From Hyphomicrobiales bacterium (lineage in GTDB: Bacteria > Pseudomonadota > Alphaproteobacteria > Rhizobiales > HXMU1428-3), in the NCBI GenBank assembly GCA_021775385.1, contig JAJFHW010000263.1, forward strand, positions 1 through 6,304: a DNA stretch of 6,304 bases, in the 5' to 3' direction. The notes under the pieces were generated by a model. It was given only the letters and a program-made list of their open reading frames with translations, made no database searches and was not told the origin of the DNA. Shown here one piece after another: positions 1-6,242 of this stretch. The position numbers were made by a program, and so were the translations under genes. The first letter of the stretch is position 1. The number at the start of each line of letters is the position of its first letter.

Positions 1-2210
1 TTTAGATCTTTTTTCTTTTTATTGTTTTCAACAGGTTGAGAGGTTGTTTTTGCAGCTTTCTTTAAAGAACTATCTTGCCCCAAAACACTTTTTACTGTTG
101 TCACAATATTAAATATGGCAGCTTGAAAACCTTTCGTATCACCACGAAAGGCAATACCTGTTGCGGCCAACAACAATGCAATAACCACAATTAGAACAAC
201 CACACGCAACCCTCTAGGTTGCATCGTGTGTAAGTCTGAATCATTAGAAACAATATCAGCACTATTAAATTGATCTCGCAGCGTCGCACTCTTTGCTAGG
301 AAATCATCTCCCCTAACACTACCTTGATCTCCGGCAAATCCTTCATCCTGAATAGAAGAATGATTACGGTCTAATTTCTCATTTGAAGGTGAAGCAGACA
401 TTCGCGCTGACATATTATCTAACCCTGTTTCTTTTTCAGGTTTCCCAAATGATCGCTCAGATGCTGATTTGCTCATTGCTTGTCTTAATTTAGCAATAGC
501 ATCCACATCCCCCTCTTTAGAAACAGCCTCACCCGTATCCTTATCAAAACTTTCCAAAGCTTCGGGTGATAATAATGGAGGAGTTTCATCGATCGAAGGC
601 TGCATATTCGTTATACGAGACGAAAGGTCAGCCTTATCATTTACAGAACCCAGGCTTTTTTTCTTGTCTATCGGGACCTGAATTTCATCAACCCGGTATT
701 CTCCGGGCCGGCTTACATCATCGCCAACAGTCGCATTTTGTTTTTTATTTTCTACACCAGAATGAGATGCTTTATTTTCTGAAGCTGAATTCTCCGAAGT
801 TGGATATGCAACAGCCTTTGCACCGGAGTGTTCACCACCTCTTTCATCAACGCTCGATTGTGGCGAAGCTAAAGGAACATTATGTATATCCAACTTCTGC
901 TGTTCAGTCTTTTCTACTGAAATTTGAGACACACTTTCCATCTTCAAAAGAGCTTGCCCAAGTTTCTCAATCGTTTCTTGAGTTTCTTGGTTCTTTTGAG
1001 TCTGGTTTTTTTGATAAAGAATAAAAGCTGTTTCTACATCAGCCAAACGACGCCCCAAGGCCGTATCATCTAAATTTTTTACAGCCAGCGTCATAGCTGC
1101 ATGAGCAGCCTCATTGGCAATTTCTTTTCTATCACCGAAATGATGACCTATCACCTGCTCTAATTGAGCAATTCGATCTACCAACTCATGCCGCAATTGT
1201 TTAAATTGACCAGAATGATCATCCGGCCCAAGCACATCTACTGAGGAATGACTTCGTGCAAATGGGTTTTCAAACTTAATAGGACTAAAAATTTGAGATG
1301 GTTGGCCCAATTCATTACGATCTTCCCCTTGAGACACCTCATTCGCAAGAGAAGACCTAGTTCCTAAAAATTGAGTTTCTAATGGCTGTGTTTCTTGTGA
1401 TTGACCAAACCCAAAATCCGCTGGTGAAAGAGTTGAAGAGAGGTTTGAAGCCGGCGCAGCACCATTTACCTTCCCCTCCTCATCCCTCACATTTTGCAAA
1501 GGAGAACCCGCAATCTCTGATGATTGAGTGTTCAAAGGATGGGGGTCCAATGGTGCATCACCCCATAACAACACTTTTTTAGGCTTTTTTAGTTCTTCCT
1601 GCAGAGGAGAACCTGCAAGTACTTCTTCAGAAATTGATTGAGATCTTTGAGATTTCGCCAAACTATCATTTGGATCTAAAGAGTGCCGCTCATTAAAATA
1701 ATCCCGCACCTCATTTAAAACTTCGCTATATGGCTGAAGCATGTCAAGCGGTTCGGAAACTTGAAACTTATCTTCTCTTTCGGCACCAGATACATTTGCT
1801 GGTTGCGAAAGTCTCTCTTCTAAGTTTTGTTGAGAAGCATGAACAGAATTGTCTGTTGTAGCTCTTGCTGGTTGCTGATTTTCAACCTTATTTGTTTGAA
1901 GAGAGTTAGCCTGACTATAGAGATCTGACAACCCGCTTGGCTGTTCAGAAAATTGCGTTTCAGGTTTAGACGAACTAAATTGAGAAGAGTTTACCGTTGA
2001 ATGTGCCGATTGAAGAGTAGTTTGGTCATTTTCTTTCTGAGCCAATAATTCATTGGGAGATCCGTCAGTCATAATCGCATTGATCCGACCAAGGATATTT
2101 TCCAGTTGGGAAGAACTAGCTGTTTCATCAAACTCAGCATGAGGTTCAGAGGGTTGCGTCTCTTGAGACAAAGAGAGGTCTTTTTTATTTTGTTTTGGTT
2201 GAAACGACAT
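1..2210 (-). CDS. Large Ser/Gln-rich coiled-coil single-pass membrane protein, PodJ-like (5' part; runs off the left edge)
   Basis: An uninterrupted reading frame of 736 codons starts at the ATG at 2208-2210 and is still open at base 1, so the C-terminus is missing. AAGGG at 2218-2222, 7 nt upstream, is a good ribosome binding site. Residues 1-330 are low-complexity and rich in Ser, Gln, Glu and Asn, with no cysteine and one tryptophan (W216). AGSPLQ occurs twice (199-204 and 234-239). Residues 333-440 are charged and helix-like, a probable coiled coil. Residues 445-660 again look disordered. One hydrophobic segment, about 668-688 (LRVVVLIVVIALLLAATGIAF), is followed by a Lys-rich linker (717-736). 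There is no signal peptide, so the first 660 residues should be cytoplasmic and the missing end periplasmic. That layout matches PodJ-type polar organisers, where Sel1 repeats and a peptidoglycan-binding domain follow the span, but those parts are not visible. Residues 35-50 (QLENILGRINAIMTDG) faintly recall the PopZ N-terminal helix. The frame is certain; the PodJ link is inferred from architecture only. Confidence 0.6.
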   Translation of the reverse strand, partial: MSFQPKQNKKDLSLSQETQPSEPHAEFDETASSSQLENILGRINAIMTDGSPNELLAQKENDQTTLQSAHSTVNSSQFSSSKPETQFSEQPSGLSDLYSQANSLQTNKVENQQPARATTDNSVHASQQNLEERLSQPANVSGAEREDKFQVSEPLDMLQPYSEVLNEVRDYFNERHSLDPNDSLAKSQRSQSISEEVLAGSPLQEELKKPKKVLLWGDAPLDPHPLNTQSSEIAGSPLQNVRDEEGKVNGAAPASNLSSTLSPADFGFGQSQETQPLETQFLGTRSSLANEVSQGEDRNELGQPSQIFSPIKFENPFARSHSSVDVLGPDDHSGQFKQLRHELVDRIAQLEQVIGHHFGDRKEIANEAAHAAMTLAVKNLDDTALGRRLADVETAFILYQKNQTQKNQETQETIEKLGQALLKMESVSQISVEKTEQQKLDIHNVPLASPQSSVDERGGEHSGAKAVAYPTSENSASENKASHSGVENKKQNATVGDDVSRPGEYRVDEIQVPIDKKKSLGSVNDKADLSSRITNMQPSIDETPPLLSPEALESFDKDTGEAVSKEGDVDAIAKLRQAMSKSASERSFGKPEKETGLDNMSARMSASPSNEKLDRNHSSIQDEGFAGDQGSVRGDDFLAKSATLRDQFNSADIVSNDSDLHTMQPRGLRVVVLIVVIALLLAATGIAFRGDTKGFQAAIFNIVTTVKSVLGQDSSLKKAAKTTSQPVENNKKKKDL

Positions 2211-2330
2211 TTCGTTACCCTTGAATTAATCTCAGACGCTAAGACGCCACGAACTCACTCAGAACTAAATATCGAAATCACAACCTACAAAACGTCGTTA
2301 TTTCTAAACAAACTCAAACACACACGAACT

Positions 2331-2347
2331 CTAAATTTGTAATTTAG
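2331..2347. repeat. Perfect inverted repeat, 7-bp arms and 3-nt spacer
   Basis: CTAAATT-TGT-AATTTAG is perfectly symmetric. It lies about 120 bp upstream of the start of the large minus-strand membrane protein gene. It could be a regulator site or a weak hairpin in the 5' leader of that gene. Base composition makes chance symmetry fairly likely here. Confidence 0.35.
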
Positions 2348-2614
2348 TGCAAATCACAAATGCTTTATATTCAACCTAAAGTTCAAAAAAAAATGATCCA
2401 ATATAGGTAAACCAATGAAAAGTATAACTTACTTAAAATGAAAAACCCTAATCAACAGAAAAGGAATCAAAAACATAGCTACCTAAATGAGATATGTGAT
2501 TCACCCTTTTGAAGCATCCCCTAATTTGTGAAAAACGGTGCGAAAAAATAAAAAAACAACAAAAATGCAACTGATTTTGCTAAAAAACTCTATTTTTTTT
2601 ATAAAACCGAAAAA

Positions 2615-2626
2615 GAAACATGTTTC
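2615..2626. promoter_or_regulatory. 12-bp perfect palindrome, candidate operator
   Basis: GAAACATGTTTC is a perfect palindrome without spacer, about 70 bp upstream of the start of the secreted coiled-coil gene. It overlaps the region where a -35 element would lie for the -10-like TAAAAT at 2645-2650. Its centre is exactly 40 bp from that of the next palindrome (2654-2667), close to four helical turns. Function as an operator is inferred. Confidence 0.35.
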
Positions 2627-2644
2627 ATACTTATGATCACTCAT

Positions 2645-2667
2645 TAAAATAAGACTGAAACTTCAGT
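2645..2667 (+). promoter_or_regulatory. Candidate -10 element followed by an inverted repeat
   Basis: TAAAAT (2645-2650) matches the sigma-70 -10 consensus at five of six positions and stands about 46 bp upstream of the ATG at 2696. Immediately after it, ACTGAA-AC-TTCAGT (2654-2667) is a perfect inverted repeat with a 2-nt spacer, placed where transcription would begin. No good -35 hexamer is visible. Binding of a repressor here would block initiation; this is inference from position only. Confidence 0.3.
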
Positions 2668-2695
2668 TTAAATGTTATCATAGAGACCCAAGACC

Positions 2696-3259
2696 ATGCC
2701 CTTCATTCTGCCGTATCACTCAAAAACGCAACTACCTATCAATTCAACGCAGCGATTTTCCTTAAAACGAAAAATTCTTGGTCTATTGATCATATTTGCC
2801 TTCCTCACTCCACTAAACAGTGCAATAGCCGAAGAAATTGATAGTCGTTACACTATGATTGAGAGTAAAAACGGCATCATCCGTCTAGATAAAAAAACGG
2901 GCTCAATGTCCAATTGTAAAAAATCAACAAGTGGATGGGCTTGTCGCCCTATCAAAGAAACAAAAGATGCTGATAAACAAACGGGGCAAGGCGATAAACC
3001 AAATAACAATGATGAGCTCTTCTCGGAACTTCAAAAAGCAAATGAAGCCCTTGAAAAAGAAAATCAAATTTTAAAACAAAAAATTGCAAACCTGGAACTT
3101 GGAATAATAGAAGAACCAACTAAGAAAAAATTAAAACTACCTACAGACGAAGAAGTAGATGAAGCGATCACTTATATGGAAAAAATGATCCGTAAATTCG
3201 GTGGCGCCATGAAAAGATTACGCGAAAAACATCCCGATCTACCAGGTACTGAATTGTAA
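2696..3259 (+). CDS. Secreted coiled-coil protein of unknown function
   Basis: A 187-residue protein of no recognised named family. A Sec-type signal is visible: basic residues K25-R26-K27, a hydrophobic core at 28-40 and an AIA|EE site, so cleavage is expected after A45. The n-region is unusually long at about 24 residues, but no later in-frame ATG precedes the hydrophobic core; the next Met is M54. The mature protein begins with a compact segment (51-84) reading RYTMIESKNG and then RLDKKTG, with Cys at 74 and 83 next to W81, which may form a disulphide in the periplasm. I recall similar R-Y-x-M...R-L-D-x-x-T-G...C modules in uncharacterised alphaproteobacterial proteins. A charged linker follows, then a coiled coil (about 106-136) and a C-terminal helix (150-180) beginning DEEVDEAITYMEKMIRKFG. 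The upstream ribosome binding site is weak. The gene is alone, divergent from the large membrane protein gene and convergent with the symporter. It could be an envelope structural or assembly factor; no function can be assigned. Confidence 0.75.
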   Translation: MPFILPYHSKTQLPINSTQRFSLKRKILGLLIIFAFLTPLNSAIAEEIDSRYTMIESKNGIIRLDKKTGSMSNCKKSTSGWACRPIKETKDADKQTGQGDKPNNNDELFSELQKANEALEKENQILKQKIANLELGIIEEPTKKKLKLPTDEEVDEAITYMEKMIRKFGGAMKRLREKHPDLPGTEL

Positions 3260-3327
3260 ATTAAAACGCTCCACCTCAACAGCAACCCTATCTAGCTAAT
3301 AGGAATGACTTGTACAAGGGCGCTAAT

Positions 3328-3387
3328 GGGCAACTACGCCAGGAGCATTAAGCTCGGTTGCTGGTGGGGCAACTGAAGAGCATTTAA
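3328..3387. repeat. Imperfect tandem direct repeat in the convergent gap
   Basis: Read on the minus strand, TTAAATGCTCTTCAGTTGCCC (bases 3387 to 3367; last base shared by both copies' ends) and a second copy at 3352-3328 share the pattern TTAA(A)TGCTC...GTTGCCC with different centres. They lie just past the symporter stop, in the 128-bp gap between the converging genes, which is less AT-rich than its surroundings. A hairpin can form at 3354-3376 (TCGGTTGC with GCAACTGA, 7-nt loop), but no T-run follows on either strand, so it is not a typical intrinsic terminator. Confidence 0.35.
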
Positions 3388-5259
3388 TCAAACACTTCCC
3401 GTGGTACGGCGCGGCATAGCTAATCGTAACAAACGTTCATAAAGCGCCTCACCACCTGGTGTGCGAATATCAAGCAAGACTTCCATATCCGCACCATTCG
3501 GTTTTGGTCCAATAAGCGCCCCCAAAACACTGCACACAAAAGATAAAGTGATAAGCGCCATAGCGCACTCAAATAAGCTAAAGCCCAATGCAGCATTAGT
3601 TAAACCAAAATTTGTGAGAAAAACAGCGGCACATCCCCCAATCAAACCAGACAAAAGCCCAGAAACAAACCCAAACTTAGTCATCCTATTCCACCAAATG
3701 CTTAAAATTAATACAGGAAAAATGCTACAAGCACACAAAACCAAACCAGAGAGAAACAAAGCAAATCCGCTTATTTCAACATATAATGCACTCCAAATTA
3801 AACCTAGAGTAACCAAAACAATCATTAAACGTGTCCAAAGCAAATTACTCAATCCAATAACATCAGATTCCATCTCAGATTTTTGAAAATGTAAGTCCCT
3901 AGAAAGCAATTTTGATAAAGTCATTAAGCGGCCAACAAAGCTTGCCATAGCCGCCGCCATGAGCGCAGCAAAGCTAAGAGATTGCATTGTCTCATTTAAT
4001 CCAGCAACAACTGTGACCCCCAACAAACCAACATCTCGCATAAACAGAAATTCAGAACCTGCAATCTGCCCATCATTATTGACATCTTTTACACTCAGCA
4101 AACCCAAACCCTCTAATTGCTGAACCCATTGAGGTAAATCTCCAACAAGAAACTTGGCTTCAGGGTTAAAAATCATATATTGCAAAAAGATCGTACATGC
4201 CGGTATTGAAAGAATTATCAATCCAACAAGAGCAACTGCCCACGCAAAACTCTTGCGCGCTTGAAACACAGTTAACGTCAAAGTTGATCGAAGTAATATG
4301 GAAGGCGTTGCCGCTAGCCCAAATGCAATCACCACCATCATTAGGAATTTATCGAGCCCTGTTAAAGCCCTCTCTCCTCCAATAAACGGTATAGATAAAG
4401 CTTGAAAGTCATCCTTCAAAAGAGCGGACCACTGGGTTATTTTCAATTCCGCCGGGTCAGAAGAAAGCCTATCCCCAACACCAGCTTGAAAATTAGAAAT
4501 TTCATCAATCAAACTACCATAAGTCATTTGCGCCAATGGCAAATTGGTCAATTTCAGCGAAACAATAATTAAAGGAATGATCAGGCCTAACAGCACAACA
4601 ATAGCTAAAGCACATTGCGCCCATCCCATAGACCTCACCCCACCAGGCAACAAAATACATAAAGCCAAAACCAGAACTAACAGCAAGGTAAAGTCACTTG
4701 AGAGCCCAAAAACCAAAGGCCCCATAAATTTTAAAAAGCTTAGCTCCGCAAAAGCAAATAGTAACACAGGCCCGATTAAAGCAAGAGCTGCAAGAAACCC
4801 AATAAAACGGCTACGAAATCTCACTTCAAAAAATGAAGGCAAGGTATAAACACCCGATTTCCGAATATAAGAAGCAAGAAAAAAACCAGATATTAGCAAA
4901 CCGCCCAAAAGCCCAAACAAGAGGCCATACGCATCCATCCCAAGAAAAAAGATAGCACCAGTAAAGCCTGAAAGGCCGGCTCCACCAACAGAGAGTATAA
5001 ATAAAACTAATCCATTTAGCCCAGCTGGAACACGCCGGCCAGAAACATAAAAATCTTCACTTTGGTTGGTCATCGTTGCCAAAGAAATAACAACAGAGAG
5101 AAAAAATGCAGCACCGGTTAAAGCATAAAGAATATACTCATCAATTATTTTCATATGCTCTAAAATAAGTAAAAACACGACAAGTCCAATAAAGACGGCC
5201 GTGAAAATTCCATAATAAACACCAAGAAGGGGGTTAACTGTTCTCTGGCGAGCATACAT
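3388..5259 (-). CDS. Sodium:solute symporter family permease, divergent VC_2705-type subfamily
   Basis: A 623-residue integral membrane protein of the solute:sodium symporter superfamily, with roughly 13-14 hydrophobic segments. Family marks include DFYVSGRRVPAGLNGL (69-84), GMDAYGLLFGLLGG (107-120), YIRKSGVYTLPSFFEVRF (131-148), LPGGVRSMGWAQC (204-216), a P-S-I-L-L-R segment (319-324) and ARKSFAWA (334-341). These resemble the acetate/organic-acid VC_2705 subfamily, which pairs with a small DUF4212 protein; that partner lies directly upstream, 14 bp away. The ATG at 5259 has AGAGAGAC 7 nt upstream (5267-5274). The protein is longer than the roughly 550-residue family norm because of an extra N-terminal hydrophobic segment (11-33) and a soluble tail (583-623). 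Residues 392-403 form an EF-hand-like loop. The helix holding the usual sodium-binding Ser/Thr pair reads AAAMASFVGRLMTLSK (435-450), so the first hydroxyl residue is Ala, and the W-M-S-A-A-S segment of the first core helix is replaced (LSVGGAGLSG, 89-98). Substrate is unknown; a short carboxylate is the family-based guess. Confidence 0.87.
   Translation of the reverse strand: MYARQRTVNPLLGVYYGIFTAVFIGLVVFLLILEHMKIIDEYILYALTGAAFFLSVVISLATMTNQSEDFYVSGRRVPAGLNGLVLFILSVGGAGLSGFTGAIFFLGMDAYGLLFGLLGGLLISGFFLASYIRKSGVYTLPSFFEVRFRSRFIGFLAALALIGPVLLFAFAELSFLKFMGPLVFGLSSDFTLLLVLVLALCILLPGGVRSMGWAQCALAIVVLLGLIIPLIIVSLKLTNLPLAQMTYGSLIDEISNFQAGVGDRLSSDPAELKITQWSALLKDDFQALSIPFIGGERALTGLDKFLMMVVIAFGLAATPSILLRSTLTLTVFQARKSFAWAVALVGLIILSIPACTIFLQYMIFNPEAKFLVGDLPQWVQQLEGLGLLSVKDVNNDGQIAGSEFLFMRDVGLLGVTVVAGLNETMQSLSFAALMAAAMASFVGRLMTLSKLLSRDLHFQKSEMESDVIGLSNLLWTRLMIVLVTLGLIWSALYVEISGFALFLSGLVLCACSIFPVLILSIWWNRMTKFGFVSGLLSGLIGGCAAVFLTNFGLTNAALGFSLFECAMALITLSFVCSVLGALIGPKPNGADMEVLLDIRTPGGEALYERLLRLAMPRRTTGSV
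4051..4086 (-). other. EF-hand-like calcium-binding loop within the symporter
   Basis: Residues 392-403 of the symporter read DVNNDGQIAGSE. This fits the 12-residue EF-hand loop: D at 1, N at 3, D at 5, G at 6, I at 8 and E at 12. It lies in the soluble loop between the hydrophobic segments at about 339-364 and 408-421. I recall D-x-N-G-D-G loops at this place in VC_2705-type symporters, so it may be a conserved family feature. Only one loop is visible, and metal binding is not shown. Confidence 0.55.
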
Positions 5260-5273
5260 ATCAAAAGTCTCTC

Positions 5274-5534
5274 TTATAAATCTTCATCAGCACCGAAATG
5301 TGCATCTATCTGATCTTGAAAACTGGTAAACCAAAAAACAATTCCAATAGAAAATAACACTAAAAATTGTCCAGTAATTAAAACACCAAGAGGAAACCCA
5401 AATAAGCGAAATTCATCAAGCAGGTGAGAAAAAATAAGACCAAATAAATTTGCAAGAAAACAGATCAAAGCTAATACAACAACCAGACGCCTTGTCGCGG
5501 CCCAATAAGGCCAAAATCTTTCATTTTCCATCAT
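5274..5534 (-). CDS. DUF4212-type small subunit of a sodium/solute symporter
   Basis: An 86-residue membrane protein matching the small-subunit family (DUF4212) encoded next to VC_2705-type symporters. Visible marks are YWAATRRL (10-17), a hydrophobic helix at 18-36, FGFPLG (45-50), a second helix at about 49-70 and a C-terminal QDQIDAHFG (73-81), which corresponds to the family's x-x-L-D-x-x-x-G ending. Two spans put both ends on the same side. The start at 5534 is chosen over the adjacent in-frame ATG at 5531 because GAGGA (5544-5548) is 9 nt upstream. It is the first gene of a two-gene operon; its stop is 14 bp from the ATG of the large subunit. It probably assembles with that permease as an accessory subunit; its biochemical role is not well established. 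The acetyl-CoA synthetase or CBS-domain genes often seen beside such pairs are absent here. Confidence 0.85.
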   Translation of the reverse strand: MMENERFWPYWAATRRLVVVLALICFLANLFGLIFSHLLDEFRLFGFPLGVLITGQFLVLFSIGIVFWFTSFQDQIDAHFGADEDL

Positions 5535-5559
5535 AACAAACCATCCTCAATTTAACTTG

Positions 5560-5587
5560 AAGGTAAAATCCAATAAGTAAAGGTCAA
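5560..5587 (-). promoter_or_regulatory. Candidate promoter of the symporter operon
   Basis: On the minus strand, TTGACC (5582-5587) matches the -35 consensus at five of six positions. TACCTT (5560-5565), a weak -10, follows after a 16-nt spacer. The start of transcription would fall near 5553, giving a short leader of about 19 nt with GAGGA close to its 5' end. The poor -10 makes this tentative. Confidence 0.25.
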
Positions 5588-5611
5588 CAATAGTTATATT
5601 CAAGACATAAC

Positions 5612-5631
5612 AAAAGAGCATATTCTCTTTT
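5612..5631. repeat. Perfect inverted repeat AAAAGAG-CATATT-CTCTTTT
   Basis: Seven-bp perfect arms surround a 6-nt spacer, midway between the divergent symporter operon and mscL. It lies just upstream of the -10 box proposed for mscL and about 25 bp upstream of the -35 proposed for the symporter operon. A shared operator is possible; a weak hairpin is the alternative. Confidence 0.35.
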
Positions 5632-5644
5632 AATATTAATCCTT

Positions 5645-5650
5645 TATAAT
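5645..5650 (+). promoter_or_regulatory. Candidate -10 box for mscL
   Basis: TATAAT is an exact sigma-70 -10 consensus, which would give a leader of about 100 nt before the mscL ATG. No convincing -35 hexamer is present 16-18 nt upstream, where the sequence belongs to the inverted repeat at 5612-5631. In DNA this AT-rich an exact match can arise by chance. Confidence 0.3.
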
Positions 5651-5758
5651 TTTATATTGCCCTAAATTATCACTGCCATTTTTCTTAAAAGAATGATAAG
5701 AAAAGAGAATAAGACTGTCAGATGGCACTAATAAACCAGCAATAAAGGGAATTATATC

Positions 5759-6160
5759 ATGGGAATGCTAGGTGAATTCAAAGAGTTTGCTCTAAAGAGT
5801 AATTTTGTAGACATGGCTACAGGTATCGTAATCGGCGGGGCTATTGGCACAGTCGTCAAATCACTTGTCTCAGATATCATTATGCCACCAATCGGCCTTG
5901 CTTTAGGCGGAATTGACTTTTCAGAACTAGCAATAAAATTGCAAGATAAAGTTGGTGATAAACCTGAAGTTGCAATTAAATACGGCTCATTCGTCAATAA
6001 TCTAATCAGCTTCCTCATCATCATGGCAGCAATCTTCATGTTGATCAAAATCATCAACACCGCAAAAGCTCAGTTTGAAAAAGAAGAAGAAGAAAAAGCA
6101 TCAGAGCCACCACGCAATGAAGTCTTGCTTGAAGAAATTCGCGATCTATTGAAAAAATAA
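5759..6160 (+). CDS. mscL: Large-conductance mechanosensitive channel MscL
   Basis: This 133-residue protein aligns with E. coli MscL (136 residues) without gaps over its first 30 residues. MscL is a homopentameric inner-membrane channel that opens under membrane tension and releases solutes on hypo-osmotic shock. Seen here: the amphipathic N-terminal helix (EFKEFALKSN, 6-15), TM1 (about 16-44) with the gate region VDMATGIVIGG (17-27), DIIMPP (39-44), the periplasmic loop (45-75), TM2 (76-100), an acidic linker (EKEEEEK, 107-113) and the conserved cytoplasmic helix EVLLEEIRDLLKK (121-133). At gate positions Met19 and Ile23 replace E. coli Leu19 and Val23, while Gly22 and Gly26 are kept. The start at 5759 is preferred over the ATG two codons later because of the alignment and because AAAGGGA (5744-5750) lies 8 nt upstream. 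The gene is alone, divergent from the symporter operon, and its 3' end is repeated in inverted orientation downstream. Confidence 0.97.
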   Translation: MGMLGEFKEFALKSNFVDMATGIVIGGAIGTVVKSLVSDIIMPPIGLALGGIDFSELAIKLQDKVGDKPEVAIKYGSFVNNLISFLIIMAAIFMLIKIINTAKAQFEKEEEEKASEPPRNEVLLEEIRDLLKK

Positions 6161-6185
6161 ATCAAAAATCGAGTTTAATTTTTTT

Positions 6186-6217
6186 AAAAACGCAGTTGAG
6201 GCCTCACCTGCGTTTTT
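6186..6217. terminator. Symmetric, probably bidirectional intrinsic terminator
   Basis: AAAAACGCAG (6186-6195) pairs with CTGCGTTTTT (6208-6217). Inside, one T/C mismatch is followed by TGA/TCA pairing around a GGCC loop. The GC-rich stem ends in T-runs on both strands, the pattern of a rho-independent terminator that works in both directions. It stands 25 bp after the mscL stop and 25 bp before the stop of the inverted second copy. Confidence 0.85.
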
Positions 6218-6242
6218 AAAATAATTAAACTGGATTTTTGAT

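Larger units (their letters stand above)
2211..2695. promoter_or_regulatory. Divergent AT-rich intergenic region with three inverted repeats
   Basis: These 485 bp separate the divergent large membrane protein gene (minus) and the secreted coiled-coil gene (plus), so both promoters should lie here. The region is very AT-rich with many poly-A and poly-T runs. I found no credible ORF, tRNA-like fold or intrinsic terminator. Three perfect short inverted repeats stand out and are listed separately. I could not choose a convincing sigma-70 promoter for the minus-strand gene. Confidence 0.6.
5535..5758. promoter_or_regulatory. Divergent intergenic region between the symporter operon and mscL
   Basis: This 224-bp AT-rich stretch must hold promoters for both the minus-strand symporter operon and plus-strand mscL. 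It contains an inverted repeat (5612-5631), a consensus -10 box on the plus strand, and a TTCTT-AA-AAGAA palindrome at 5682-5693. I see no additional ORF with a convincing ribosome binding site. Confidence 0.6.

Noticed and set aside
31..96. Possible frameshift or pseudogene near the left edge
   Set aside because: The frame stays open to base 1, and the Lys-rich linker after the membrane span is normal for this type of protein. The gene is simply cut by the window.
566..1024. Plus-strand ORF of 152 codons
   Set aside because: It lies antisense within the 736-codon minus-strand frame, has no ribosome binding site, and is low-complexity without recognisable features. It is a shadow ORF, as are those at 469-681 and 1382-1582.
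2106..2342. Plus-strand ORF of 78 codons overlapping the start of the large minus-strand gene
   Set aside because: It covers the start codon and ribosome binding site of the better-supported gene, has no ribosome binding site of its own, and its product resembles no protein I know.
3354..3376. Possible intrinsic terminator in the convergent gap
   Set aside because: An 8-bp stem with a G-T pair and a 7-nt loop can form, but no T-run follows on either strand, so I do not call it a terminator.
3461..3886. Plus-strand ORFs inside the symporter gene (also 4197-4385 and 4544-4849)
   Set aside because: All are antisense to a clearly recognised symporter. Their Lys/Pro/Thr-rich products are typical of antisense frames of hydrophobic genes.
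5752..6060. Minus-strand ORF of 102 codons opposite mscL
   Set aside because: It is antisense to a certain mscL gene, and its apparent hydrophobic stretches come from the reverse complement of membrane-helix codons.
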